A stretch of DNA of 64,000 nucleotides, taken from Candidatus Gastranaerophilales bacterium (GTDB lineage: Bacteria > Cyanobacteriota > Vampirovibrionia > Gastranaerophilales > Gastranaerophilaceae). The DNA lies in contig CALUYE010000002.1 of NCBI GenBank assembly GCA_944324945.1, positions 248,001 through 312,000 of the forward strand. The letters are read 5' to 3'. Below are positions 53,040 through 61,562 of this stretch, piece by piece. Both the position numbers and the translations under genes were made by a program. Each line of letters begins with the position of its first letter. Within the stretch, counting starts at the first letter, position 1. The notes under the pieces are model-generated. The model made no database searches. It had not been told where the DNA came from and worked only from the letters and a program-made list of their open reading frames with translations.

Positions 53040-53942
53040 ATGCAAAGAAGAAATTTTATAAAATTTTTGCTTGGAGTAAGCGCTTGCGCTTGTGCCGGCT
53101 GTTCGTTTAAAAATGAGCACCATAATTTTAAAAATAGTATTGATTTAATTCAAATTAAAATCCCTATCTGTTACCATTGCAATCTAAATTGCGCATATTG
53201 CAGCCATTTTTCTCCGATTGCACCGAAGTATGAAATGCCTGTTGAGGTTTTTGAAAGAGATTTAGCGCAATTAAAAAAAATATCAAACAATAAAATCTCA
53301 AGAATTTCGCTTCTTGGAGGAGAACCGCTTTTACACAAAAATATAAAAGAACTGATTAAAATTCTAAACCGTTATTTCCCCGAAAATGAAAAAAGAATAA
53401 CAACAAACGGTCTTCTTTTAAAAGATATGGATGATGATTTTTGGAGGGTTTGCAAGGAAAATAACATAATCTTTAAATACAGCCCCTATGCCGCTGTTAA
53501 AAATTATAAAAATCTTGAAAAAGAAATACAAAAATTGAGCAAAAAATACGATATTGAAATTAGAAAATATACAGATGATGTTTATGATTTTGAATTAATG
53601 AATTTATCAAAAAAAACATCCAAAAATGACGAAAATAAATATGAAACCTGCGAAAAAAAATATGCCTGCCCGCTTTTGGATAACGGTAAATTGTATCCTT
53701 GTGAAGTTATAGGTTCAATCAGGTTTTTTAATAATTATTTTAAAGAATATGCAATCCCGACAACAAAAAATGACTATCTGGATATTTATAAAATTTCATC
53801 CATAGATGAAATATATGAATTTTTCAACAAGCCAAAAGACTTTTGCAAATACTGTTCATTCGGACACAATATCAAAAAGGCCCCATGGAAATTGTCAAAT
53901 AAAGAAGTAGATGAATGGTATGATATAAATAAAAAAGGTTAG
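53040..53942 (+). CDS. Tat-signal radical SAM protein, paralog 3
   Basis: A 300-residue paralog. Signal QRRNFIKFLLGVSACACAGCS ends in the best lipobox of the family (CAGC). Core CYHCNLNCAYCSHFSPIAPKY, LLGGEPLLHK and TTNGLLLKDMDDDF. The second half is the most diverged: TCEKKYACPLL, LYPCEVIG (one Cys fewer than paralogs 1 and 2) and FCKYCSFG. It ends KLSNKEVDEWYDINKKG, identical to the following paralog. First gene of a three-gene row with 2-base gaps, so translation is coupled. Confidence 0.85.
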   Translation: MQRRNFIKFLLGVSACACAGCSFKNEHHNFKNSIDLIQIKIPICYHCNLNCAYCSHFSPIAPKYEMPVEVFERDLAQLKKISNNKISRISLLGGEPLLHKNIKELIKILNRYFPENEKRITTNGLLLKDMDDDFWRVCKENNIIFKYSPYAAVKNYKNLEKEIQKLSKKYDIEIRKYTDDVYDFELMNLSKKTSKNDENKYETCEKKYACPLLDNGKLYPCEVIGSIRFFNNYFKEYAIPTTKNDYLDIYKISSIDEIYEFFNKPKDFCKYCSFGHNIKKAPWKLSNKEVDEWYDINKKG

Positions 53943-54016
53943 CTATGGAAAGACGCGATTTTTTAAAATATATTTTAGCTGCAGGAGCTTGTACATGCTG
54001 CGGATGCAATATCAAA
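53886..54016 (+). repeat. 131-bp direct repeat, copy 1
   Basis: Spans the end of paralog 3 and the start of paralog 4; matches 54800-54930 with five mismatches by eye (offset 914). Confidence 0.9.
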
Positions 54017-54856
54017 TCAAAAGATGAAGCCGTTAAAGACGATTCTTTCAGTGAACAAAATATACTTGAAATTGCGAAATTTCCAATCTGTTATCATTGC
54101 AACCTAAATTGCGCATATTGCAGCCATTTTTCTCCGATTGCGCCTAAGTATGAGATGCCTGTTGAGGTTTTTGAAAAAGATTTAATACGGCTTGAAAAAA
54201 TAACAAAAGGAAATATAAGACAAATCGCCTTAATGGGGGGCGAACCATTGCTTCATAAAGATATCAATAAAATAATTACGATACTGTCAAAACATTTTCC
54301 TTCTTCAAGAAAAAGAATTTCAACAAACGGAATTTTATTAAAAGATATGGATGAAAAATTCTTTAAATTGTGTACCGAAAATAATATTGAAATAAAATAC
54401 AGCCCATACACGGGTTATAAAAATTACCCCAAAAAGGAATTTTTTCAAAAGTTAAAAGAAAAATACGGAATAATTATAAATTCCACAGAAGAAAATGTTG
54501 AAAAATTTGAATTAATAAATCTTACAAAAGAAAAAAAAGACGAATCAAAAAATTACGATTTATGCAATAAAAAAATAGGCTGTTTGCAAATTAATAACGG
54601 CAAATGCGCACCATGTTCGGTTATCAGCAATATTGAAATTTTTAACGATTACTTTAAGGAATACAAAATACCTGTCTATAAAACAGACTATTTAGATATT
54701 TATAAAATAAACTCAATAGAAGAAATATTCAAATACTTAAAAACTCCAAAAACAGTATGTAAATATTGTAATTTCGGCTGTAATATCAAAACCAAGCCCT
54801 GGAAATTGTCAAATAAAGAAGTAGATGAATGGTATGATATAAATAAAAAAGGCTAG
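53945..54856 (+). CDS. Tat-signal radical SAM protein, paralog 4
   Basis: A 303-residue paralog. Signal ERRDFLKYILAAGACTCCGCN. Core CYHCNLNCAYCSHFSPIAPKY, LMGGEPLLHK and STNGILLKDMDEKF. C-terminal DLCNKKIGCLQI, CAPCSVIS and VCKYCNFGC, then the shared KLSNKEVDEWYDINKKG. It is flanked by the 131-bp direct repeat, so a single recombination would remove exactly this gene. Paralog 5 begins 2 bases after its stop. Confidence 0.85.
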   Translation: MERRDFLKYILAAGACTCCGCNIKSKDEAVKDDSFSEQNILEIAKFPICYHCNLNCAYCSHFSPIAPKYEMPVEVFEKDLIRLEKITKGNIRQIALMGGEPLLHKDINKIITILSKHFPSSRKRISTNGILLKDMDEKFFKLCTENNIEIKYSPYTGYKNYPKKEFFQKLKEKYGIIINSTEENVEKFELINLTKEKKDESKNYDLCNKKIGCLQINNGKCAPCSVISNIEIFNDYFKEYKIPVYKTDYLDIYKINSIEEIFKYLKTPKTVCKYCNFGCNIKTKPWKLSNKEVDEWYDINKKG

Positions 54857-54930
54857 CTATGGAAAGACGTGATTTTTTAAAATATATTTTAGCTGCAGGA
54901 GCTTGTGTATGCAGCGGATGCAATATCAAA
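54800..54930 (+). repeat. 131-bp direct repeat, copy 2
   Basis: Spans the end of paralog 4 and start of paralog 5; partner of 53886-54016. Confidence 0.9.
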
Positions 54931-55701
54931 AACACTAGCAATGCCGAATTAAATATCATTAAATTTTCCCTATGTTACCATTGCAATCTAAATTGCGCTT
55001 ATTGCAATCACTTTTCTCCGATTGCACCGAAGTATGAACTTCCGTATGACGTTTTTAAAAAAGACATAAAACAACTATATAAACTCACAAAAGGCAAAAT
55101 TAAATATTTTGAATTTATGGGCGGAGAACCTTTATTAAACAAGGATATTGAAAAAATAATATCAATTGCTTCAGACTATTTTCCAACAACACAAAAAACA
55201 ATTGTAACAAACGGATTACTGTTGAAAAATATGCCAAAAAGCTTTTATAAAACCTGTATTGACAACGATGTTCAAATAAGTGTCAGCAATTACCCGAAAA
55301 GCAAAGAAGAACAAAACGAAATTTTAAAAATAAAATCAAAATACGATAATATAATTTATATTATGGAAGAAGTAAAAGAATTCGCTTTTATAAACCTTTC
55401 CAAAAAATCTCCCATTAAACCCTGTGATACATTTGAATGCCCGCATCTGGACAACGGAATTCTTGCCCCTTGCACAATTATATCGAATATAAAATTTTTT
55501 AATTCTTATTTTAGGGAATACTCTCTTCCTGTTTATGATAAAGACTATTTAAACATATATAAAATATCTTCAATTGATGAAATAATAAACTTTCTAAACA
55601 CCCCAAAACTTTTTTGTACTCATTGCGGATATGCCCATAAGCGCAAATACTACCCTTGGAAAATATCCGAGAAAAAAGCCAATGAATGGTATAATATTTA
55701 A
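54859..55701 (+). CDS. Tat-signal radical SAM protein, paralog 5
   Basis: A 280-residue paralog, the shortest of the five (short linker after the signal and a reduced middle). Signal ERRDFLKYILAAGACVCSGCN with lipobox-like CSGC. Core CYHCNLNCAYCNHFSPIAPKY, FMGGEPLLNK and VTNGLLLK. C-terminal KPCDTFECPHL, LAPCTIIS, FCTHCGYA and PWKISEKKANEWYNI. Its stop codon shares a TTAA palindrome with the stop of the convergent glycosyltransferase gene, so no terminator fits between them. Confidence 0.85.
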   Translation: MERRDFLKYILAAGACVCSGCNIKNTSNAELNIIKFSLCYHCNLNCAYCNHFSPIAPKYELPYDVFKKDIKQLYKLTKGKIKYFEFMGGEPLLNKDIEKIISIASDYFPTTQKTIVTNGLLLKNMPKSFYKTCIDNDVQISVSNYPKSKEEQNEILKIKSKYDNIIYIMEEVKEFAFINLSKKSPIKPCDTFECPHLDNGILAPCTIISNIKFFNSYFREYSLPVYDKDYLNIYKISSIDEIINFLNTPKLFCTHCGYAHKRKYYPWKISEKKANEWYNI

Positions 55702-57422
55702 TTTTTTTCGTAAATATAAATAGAGTAATTTCTTTTATCATCTTTATATTTTTTGATAAATTTTAAATTTTCATCCGCTAATTTTTTGGCATCTCTTGAA
55801 ACCTTTGACATAAATAAATCAAATTTTGAAGCATACTTATAATTTTCAATACCTATATTCCAGCTATCGTCTATTGAGCCTGTATATTTTTCATAAGGAG
55901 AAATATAGATAAATCTTTGATTCTTTTTCATATTATTAAAATATTTACTTTTCATATTATTTTCAAAAGACAAAGGAATCTTATTTTCAAAAATATATTC
56001 ATAAAACACATCTTTTGCGTTATTAGAATTTATTTTTTTATACAATTCATCTCCAAAATAAAATCTAAGAGAATCTTTATCCTTTAAAAGCAGCGCTTCA
56101 TCAAACGAAAAGGGAATCAGATTGCCTTTGTTAATATACATTTTCAATTTATTTGAAGAAAACGGAATAAATAAAATATCATCATTCTTTATTTCAACTA
56201 TATTACTTACAACTTTATCTAAATTACCGATTTCAACATTACGGTAATTTAAAATATTATTAGGAGATAAAACCGTATACATAATATTTAAATAAATAAG
56301 AATACAAAACAAAACAACGCCAAAAATTTTATTTCTGATTAAAGACAGTCCGAAAGCACACCAGCATACAAAAACAGGAAAAACAAACACAAGATATTTA
56401 GTTTGAAAACATATTGCATCGGCACTTGCAAGCAAAATTACATAAACAAACGCAAATAAAGAAGGTAAAATAAACAATACCAATCTCATATTTTTGGATA
56501 GACTTCCTTTAATTAAGGCAAATAAAGAAATTAAAACAGGTACAAGAACCAAAAACAAATATTTTAAATTTGATAAATTATCAAATATATCCCTATAAAC
56601 ACCTAAAGTGTGTTCATTTAGCTGATAATTTTCGCTTGAAAAGAAATTTTCCAAAATATCATAAATTGCATAAGGGCTGAACCTGAAAAATTCAGCGCAA
56701 TAAAGACATATATTTGAATTTAAACTTAAATAATTTTTAATTGTAATAATTATTACAGGTAAAGCAAAAACTAAAGCTATTGCGTAGGCTATAACAAAAT
56801 CTTTAATATTTCTTTTTTTAATTAATACATAACTAAACCCTACTATCAAATAAAATAAAGATAAAATCGAAACAAGCGAAAAAGTATAAAACAGTAATGT
56901 ATGTATGATTATAAAAGAAATTACATATTTTTTTTCAAATTTTTCAAGCATTTTAACAAACGCAAAAGAAGCCAAGAGCGAAAACAAAATAACAAGCCCA
57001 TAAAAACTAACCTCAAGCGAGTAATAAATACAAAAAGTATTTAGCGCAAATAGTACGGATGCATAATATGCAGAGGTTTTATTAAATAAGGATTTCATCA
57101 AATAAAACGACAAAGGAATCAATGGAATACTTATAATAAGACTATAAAAATGCATGGATTTTTCACTGTCGCCAAACAATTTAATCCAAAAATGGAGAAT
57201 AATATAATAAAAAGGCATATTAACATCTTCTTTTAAGAGCGATAAAACCGTATCAAAAACGCTTTTTTTACCTGCAAAATACCAAGAAGCAATTTCATCA
57301 TACGCCAATTCACCGATATTATTCATTGCAATCAATCGTACAACAAAAGCAATAATTGTAAGAATTGATATAAAATACAATTCTATTTTATTATCATTAA
57401 AATATTTTTTTATTTTATCCAT
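55698..57422 (-). CDS. GT39-like (PMT/ArnT-type) membrane glycosyltransferase, copy 1
   Basis: A 574-residue integral membrane protein with about ten to twelve helices in the first 390 residues and a soluble C-terminal domain. The first external loop carries the Asp-Glu of the family: GELAYDEIASWYFAG (about residues 36-50), followed by NMPFYYIILHFWIKLFGDSE. Members transfer sugars from polyprenyl-phosphate carriers to lipids or proteins on the outer face of the inner membrane. A paralog lies upstream. Adjacent exported radical SAM proteins may act in the same compartment, which is inference from neighbourhood. Confidence 0.85.
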   Translation of the reverse strand: MDKIKKYFNDNKIELYFISILTIIAFVVRLIAMNNIGELAYDEIASWYFAGKKSVFDTVLSLLKEDVNMPFYYIILHFWIKLFGDSEKSMHFYSLIISIPLIPLSFYLMKSLFNKTSAYYASVLFALNTFCIYYSLEVSFYGLVILFSLLASFAFVKMLEKFEKKYVISFIIIHTLLFYTFSLVSILSLFYLIVGFSYVLIKKRNIKDFVIAYAIALVFALPVIIITIKNYLSLNSNICLYCAEFFRFSPYAIYDILENFFSSENYQLNEHTLGVYRDIFDNLSNLKYLFLVLVPVLISLFALIKGSLSKNMRLVLFILPSLFAFVYVILLASADAICFQTKYLVFVFPVFVCWCAFGLSLIRNKIFGVVLFCILIYLNIMYTVLSPNNILNYRNVEIGNLDKVVSNIVEIKNDDILFIPFSSNKLKMYINKGNLIPFSFDEALLLKDKDSLRFYFGDELYKKINSNNAKDVFYEYIFENKIPLSFENNMKSKYFNNMKKNQRFIYISPYEKYTGSIDDSWNIGIENYKYASKFDLFMSKVSRDAKKLADENLKFIKKYKDDKRNYSIYIYEKN

Positions 57423-57436
57423 TTTCTACCTCATAA

Positions 57437-59164
57437 TTACAGTTTTTCAAAAACATATACCGTATAACCGTCAGGATTTATATGTGTTTTTTCAAGTTTT
57501 AAATATTTATTCAATATCAACAAAGAATCCCTTAAAGCCTTTGATATTAAAAATTCGGTCATATTTATTGTTTTATAATTATTATAAGTCAATCTTTTTT
57601 CTTTGGCACTTCTCTCTAACCCGGTATAAAATACAAGATATATAACCTTTTGACCTTTTTTCATATTTTTAATATAGGAATTATACAGATTTTTTTCATA
57701 AGGAATATGAATTCTATCCTTAATAATTTCATCTATTAAATAATCTTTAACATTATTTCTGTTTAATTTATCAATATCGTCTCCAAAATAAAATCTTAAA
57801 GAAGCTTTATCTTTTAAAACACATGCATCATCAATCTTAAAAGGGATAAATTGCCCGTTTTGAATATAATAAAGCAATTTTTCACCCCCGAAAGGAATTA
57901 ACAACAAATCGTCTTTATTAATATTTAATTCGCTTTGAACAGAAGCAAGGGAGCTCATTTCTGTTTTTTGCATAAAAAATATTGTTTTATCACTAAATAA
58001 TAAACCCATTAACGATAAATATAAAAACAAAACAAAAAGCCCGAAAGAAAAAGCTTTATTTTTAAATTCCGAAAGTCCGTAACAAAAAACGCAGGCAAAA
58101 ACAGGATAAATAATCGTAAAATACCTTGTTTGTAAAGCAGCTAAATTTTTAAATCCGAGTATAAATAAAATAATTAAAAAAAGCATTGACGGGACAAAAA
58201 ATAAAATTAATTTCTTGTTTTTTGTAAAAAACGAATTTAAAATCCCGAAAAGTCCAATCAAAACAGGAATAAAAACAAAAGCAAAATACCTGAAATCATC
58301 AAGATTATCAAACATATTGCGAAATGTTATAAAATCCCTGTTGACTATTTGAACATTTTCAAAAGAAAAGAAATTTTCTAAAATATCATAAATTATAAGC
58401 GGGTTAAATATATAATTATCTAAAGGATAATATGTAAGCGCATTGCGCATTTGAATAATATTATCAATTGTAAAATAAACAGCAGGTAAACAAACAATAA
58501 AAAGCATAAAATAAGCAAAAATAAAGTATTTTATTTTTTGTTTGTTATAGAAAAATAAATATATAATCCCGACCAAAAAATAAATCAAAAGAAGCAAAGG
58601 AGTAATTGAAAAGGTATAAAACAACAAAGCGGCAAATATTATAAAACAAGATATTGTTTTTTTGTTAAAATTATCAATCATTTTAACAAAAAAGAATGCG
58701 CTCATTAAAGACAAAACAAAAACAAGTCCGTAAAATCTTGCTTCTATTGAATAATAAATACAAAAAGTACTTAAACATGCAAATATTGAAGCAAAATACG
58801 CCGTTATTTTATTAAATAAATTCTTTGAAACATAAAACACTAAAGGAATTAAAGGAATAGATAAAAATAAAGTACAAAACCTTAGGCTGTCAGGGGTATC
58901 ATTAAAAAGCTTCATCCATAAATGCAAAATTCCAAAATAAAATGGCATATGGATATCTTGCTTTATAACATCATGGAGCGTATAAAACAGTGAACTTTTT
59001 TGCGCAAAATTCCAAGAATACAGTTCATCATGCCATAAAGCACCCATATTCACAAGGCAAACAACTCTTAAAATCCAAGCAAGAAGAGTTATTAAAACAA
59101 CAAAAACAACCTCGCTTCTATGAGTTTTTATATAATCATATACTTTTGCCGCAAAACTATTCAT
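57437..59164 (-). CDS. GT39-like (PMT/ArnT-type) membrane glycosyltransferase, copy 2
   Basis: A 575-residue paralog of the gene downstream. Loop GALWHDELYSWNFAQ (about residues 36-50) with the catalytic DE pair, HMPFYFGILHLWMKLFNDTPDSLRF, then multiple helices. The soluble C-terminal domain shares LIPFGGEKL..IQNGQFIPFKIDDACVLKDKASLRFYFGDD with copy 1 (LIPFSSNKL..INKGNLIPFSFDEALLLKDKDSLRFYFGDE), a distinctive block. 14-base gap to copy 1, thus probably one operon. Confidence 0.85.
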   Translation of the reverse strand: MNSFAAKVYDYIKTHRSEVVFVVLITLLAWILRVVCLVNMGALWHDELYSWNFAQKSSLFYTLHDVIKQDIHMPFYFGILHLWMKLFNDTPDSLRFCTLFLSIPLIPLVFYVSKNLFNKITAYFASIFACLSTFCIYYSIEARFYGLVFVLSLMSAFFFVKMIDNFNKKTISCFIIFAALLFYTFSITPLLLLIYFLVGIIYLFFYNKQKIKYFIFAYFMLFIVCLPAVYFTIDNIIQMRNALTYYPLDNYIFNPLIIYDILENFFSFENVQIVNRDFITFRNMFDNLDDFRYFAFVFIPVLIGLFGILNSFFTKNKKLILFFVPSMLFLIILFILGFKNLAALQTRYFTIIYPVFACVFCYGLSEFKNKAFSFGLFVLFLYLSLMGLLFSDKTIFFMQKTEMSSLASVQSELNINKDDLLLIPFGGEKLLYYIQNGQFIPFKIDDACVLKDKASLRFYFGDDIDKLNRNNVKDYLIDEIIKDRIHIPYEKNLYNSYIKNMKKGQKVIYLVFYTGLERSAKEKRLTYNNYKTINMTEFLISKALRDSLLILNKYLKLEKTHINPDGYTVYVFEKL

Positions 59165-59288
59165 TTACAATAATTTTAACAAAAAATCGCACAATAATTT
59201 TAAATGTAAAAAATTATTACAAACAAGTTTGTTATTATTAAAATATTTAATTCACAAGTATTATATAATAGCAAAAAAGGAAAAAATA

Positions 59289-60386
59289 ATGAAAATAACA
59301 AATATTGATTTTAAATATCCTAAAATAAACTTTAGTTACCCCTCTTTTAAAGCTCATAATAAAATTTCAAATCCTATTGATACAATTGAAATTAAATCAA
59401 AAGAACAAAAAAAGATAATTAGTGATAATATAACACAACTTACCGGTATTAAAAAAGATAAAGCCGAAAAAATGGTTGAAAAATACTATAATTCAGATAG
59501 CTACAGGCAAATTACCGATGAAAACTTTCATGATTTTGTAAATGATGCGCTAAAAAGACCTCTAGTGCAAGAAGAAGCAATAATATATTTAAAATATAAC
59601 CTTGAAACATACTATGAAATGTATTTTGATACATATTTAGAAAATGTCTCACCTCTTGAATTACCGAAATATTTAGATAAGGGGTTAAATATAGCTCAAG
59701 CTGCAACATTAATTAAATCAGAACTTAATTCAAAACAAATAAAAAAATACACCAAAACAGCAGAGGTTGTAAATAGTGCAAATTATGTCCATGCAAGAGA
59801 TGAAAGATTTAATAACTTTTTGGTTAATTTATCAAAAAACACTGCACAATACGACACTCTTACATCAAAAAACATCAAAAAATCAGGATTAATAAAACCC
59901 TTAACGCCAAAAGAAGCAATCGATTTTTTATATAGAATTGATTGCGATATGGAATATAATGATGAATTTTCATTATCCGACAAAAAAGAAATAATAAACC
60001 ACTATCTGTGGAAAAAACAAGATAATAAAAATACATATTTTGAAGACAGTATCGAACTTATAAGAGAAAATAAAAACAGTAACGCAAAAAATCCGGAATA
60101 TATAATTTACTTACTGAATTTCAAACATAATGTAAATATGAAAAGCGCAAAAATGCTTGCTAAAAGTGAAGCTTGCGCCCAAGACTTAAATAAAATCTTA
60201 TCGCTTATAAAAAAAGATTCCAAAGGAAAATCAAAAGCAGGAACCTATAGGATCCTAAGCCCAAAAGAAGCTCTTCTTGTTGTTCAAAACGGGCTTAATA
60301 AAAAACAAACGGAAAAAGTCCTTGAATTTATAGATTACAAAGGACTGGAAATCGAAGAAGCAATAGAGAAAGTTTTAAATTCTTAA
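59289..60386 (+). CDS. protein of unknown function with PSFKA motif
   Basis: A 365-residue, almost wholly helical, Lys/Glu/Asn-rich protein without signal peptide or membrane segment. The N-terminus NIDFKYPKINFSYPSFKAHNK carries the Phe-centred motif. Start ATG 59289 is chosen because AAAGGA lies 12 bases upstream; a longer frame to 59229 has no site. Internal similarity between LTPKEAIDFLYRI and LSPKEALLVVQNG suggests repeated helical units. A TATAAT at 59264-59269 may serve as -10. I do not recognise it. Confidence 0.7.
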   Translation: MKITNIDFKYPKINFSYPSFKAHNKISNPIDTIEIKSKEQKKIISDNITQLTGIKKDKAEKMVEKYYNSDSYRQITDENFHDFVNDALKRPLVQEEAIIYLKYNLETYYEMYFDTYLENVSPLELPKYLDKGLNIAQAATLIKSELNSKQIKKYTKTAEVVNSANYVHARDERFNNFLVNLSKNTAQYDTLTSKNIKKSGLIKPLTPKEAIDFLYRIDCDMEYNDEFSLSDKKEIINHYLWKKQDNKNTYFEDSIELIRENKNSNAKNPEYIIYLLNFKHNVNMKSAKMLAKSEACAQDLNKILSLIKKDSKGKSKAGTYRILSPKEALLVVQNGLNKKQTEKVLEFIDYKGLEIEEAIEKVLNS

Positions 60387-60469
60387 CAAAATTTAATATT
60401 TTTCAAAAGAAGCCAAAGCGAGATTAAAAGCAAAATATAATAGAAATTAATATAAGAAGCTTTAATACA

Positions 60470-60500
60470 AAAACACCTGTAGAATATCTACAGGTGTTTT
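60470..60500. terminator. bidirectional terminator
   Basis: Perfect 14-bp stem (AAAACACCTGTAGA, loop ATA, complement) between the convergent 59289 gene and the GGGtGRT gene. Confidence 0.85.
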
Positions 60501-60517
60501 AAGTTTAATTGTAAATT

Positions 60518-61522
60518 TTAGCAACTACTCATTGCTTTTTCGACGGCAACAGCACATGCAACCGTGGCACCTACCATGGGGTTGTTGCCCATACCGATTA
60601 CGCCCATCATTTCAACGTGAGCGGGGACTGATGAAGAACCTGCAAATTGAGCATCACCGTGCATTCTGCCCATAGTATCGGTCATACCGTATGAAGCAGG
60701 GCCTGCTGCAACGTTATCGGGGTGAAGTGTTCTTCCCGTTCCGCCGCCTGAAGCTACAGAGAAATATTTTCTGCCGTTTTCAATTGCCCATTTTTTGTAT
60801 GTACCTGCAACAGGGTGTTGGAATCTTGTCGGATTTGTTGAGTTACCCGTAATTGAAACATCAACTCCTTCTTTTATCATAATAGCAACACCTTCAGATA
60901 CATCATCGGCACCGTAGCATTTTACTTTTGCTCTTTCGCCGTCAGAGAATGCTTTTTCCGATAGAATTTTTAATTCGCCTGTTTTATAGTCATATTCTGT
61001 TTCAACAGCAGTAAAACCGTTGATTCTTGATATGATATATGCAGCGTCTTTTCCTAAACCGTTTAAAATTACTCTTAAAGGTTCTTTTCTTACTTTGTTA
61101 GCGTTTCTTGCAATACCTATAGCGCCTTCTGCCGCAGCAAAAGATTCATGACCCGCTAAAAAGCAAAAACATTTTGTTTCTTCTCTTAAAAGCATAGCGC
61201 CAAGATTGCCGTGTCCAAGACCGACTTTTCTTGTATCACCAACGGATCCCGGGACAGCAAAAGCTTGTAAGCCGATTCCTATAGCTTCTGCAGCTTCAGC
61301 TGCCGTTGTGATACCTTTTTTAATTGCAATAGCGCATCCTAAAGTATAAGCCCAAGAAGCGTTATCAAATGCAATCGGCTGGATACCTTTAACAATTTCA
61401 TCAACATTTATACCTTTTGACAGACAAAGCTCATTAGCTTCATCTAAAGATTTAAAACCATACTCTTTTAAAACTTTTGCTAACGATGCCTCGCGTCTGT
61501 CTTGTCCTTCAAATTTTGCCAT
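60518..61522 (-). CDS. GGGtGRT-family protein
   Basis: A 334-residue protein. The naming motif is visible as SGGGTGRTLHPDNV (about residues 256-270). Other conserved blocks are GSVGDTRKVGLGHGNLGAML, CFCFLAGHESFAAAEGAIG, GNSTNPTRFQHPVAGTYKKW and MGVIGMGNNPMVGATVACAVAVEKA. The family has no defined reaction; it is habitually adjacent to an iron-sulfur scaffold-like gene, as here. Start ATG 61522 is chosen (AAGGAAA upstream); the frame extends further but would overlap the upstream gene by over 100 bases and has no site. Confidence 0.9.
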   Translation of the reverse strand: MAKFEGQDRREASLAKVLKEYGFKSLDEANELCLSKGINVDEIVKGIQPIAFDNASWAYTLGCAIAIKKGITTAAEAAEAIGIGLQAFAVPGSVGDTRKVGLGHGNLGAMLLREETKCFCFLAGHESFAAAEGAIGIARNANKVRKEPLRVILNGLGKDAAYIISRINGFTAVETEYDYKTGELKILSEKAFSDGERAKVKCYGADDVSEGVAIMIKEGVDVSITGNSTNPTRFQHPVAGTYKKWAIENGRKYFSVASGGGTGRTLHPDNVAAGPASYGMTDTMGRMHGDAQFAGSSSVPAHVEMMGVIGMGNNPMVGATVACAVAVEKAMSSC

Positions 61523-61562
61523 ATTATATTTCCTTATAATAATCTTAACTAAACAAAAAATA

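Noticed and set aside
51096-55701. RiPP (radical SAM modified peptide) cluster
   Set aside because: No short precursor frame with a leader and core, no peptidase and no peptide-binding (RRE-like) domain is present among the genes; intergenic gaps are 2-135 bases.
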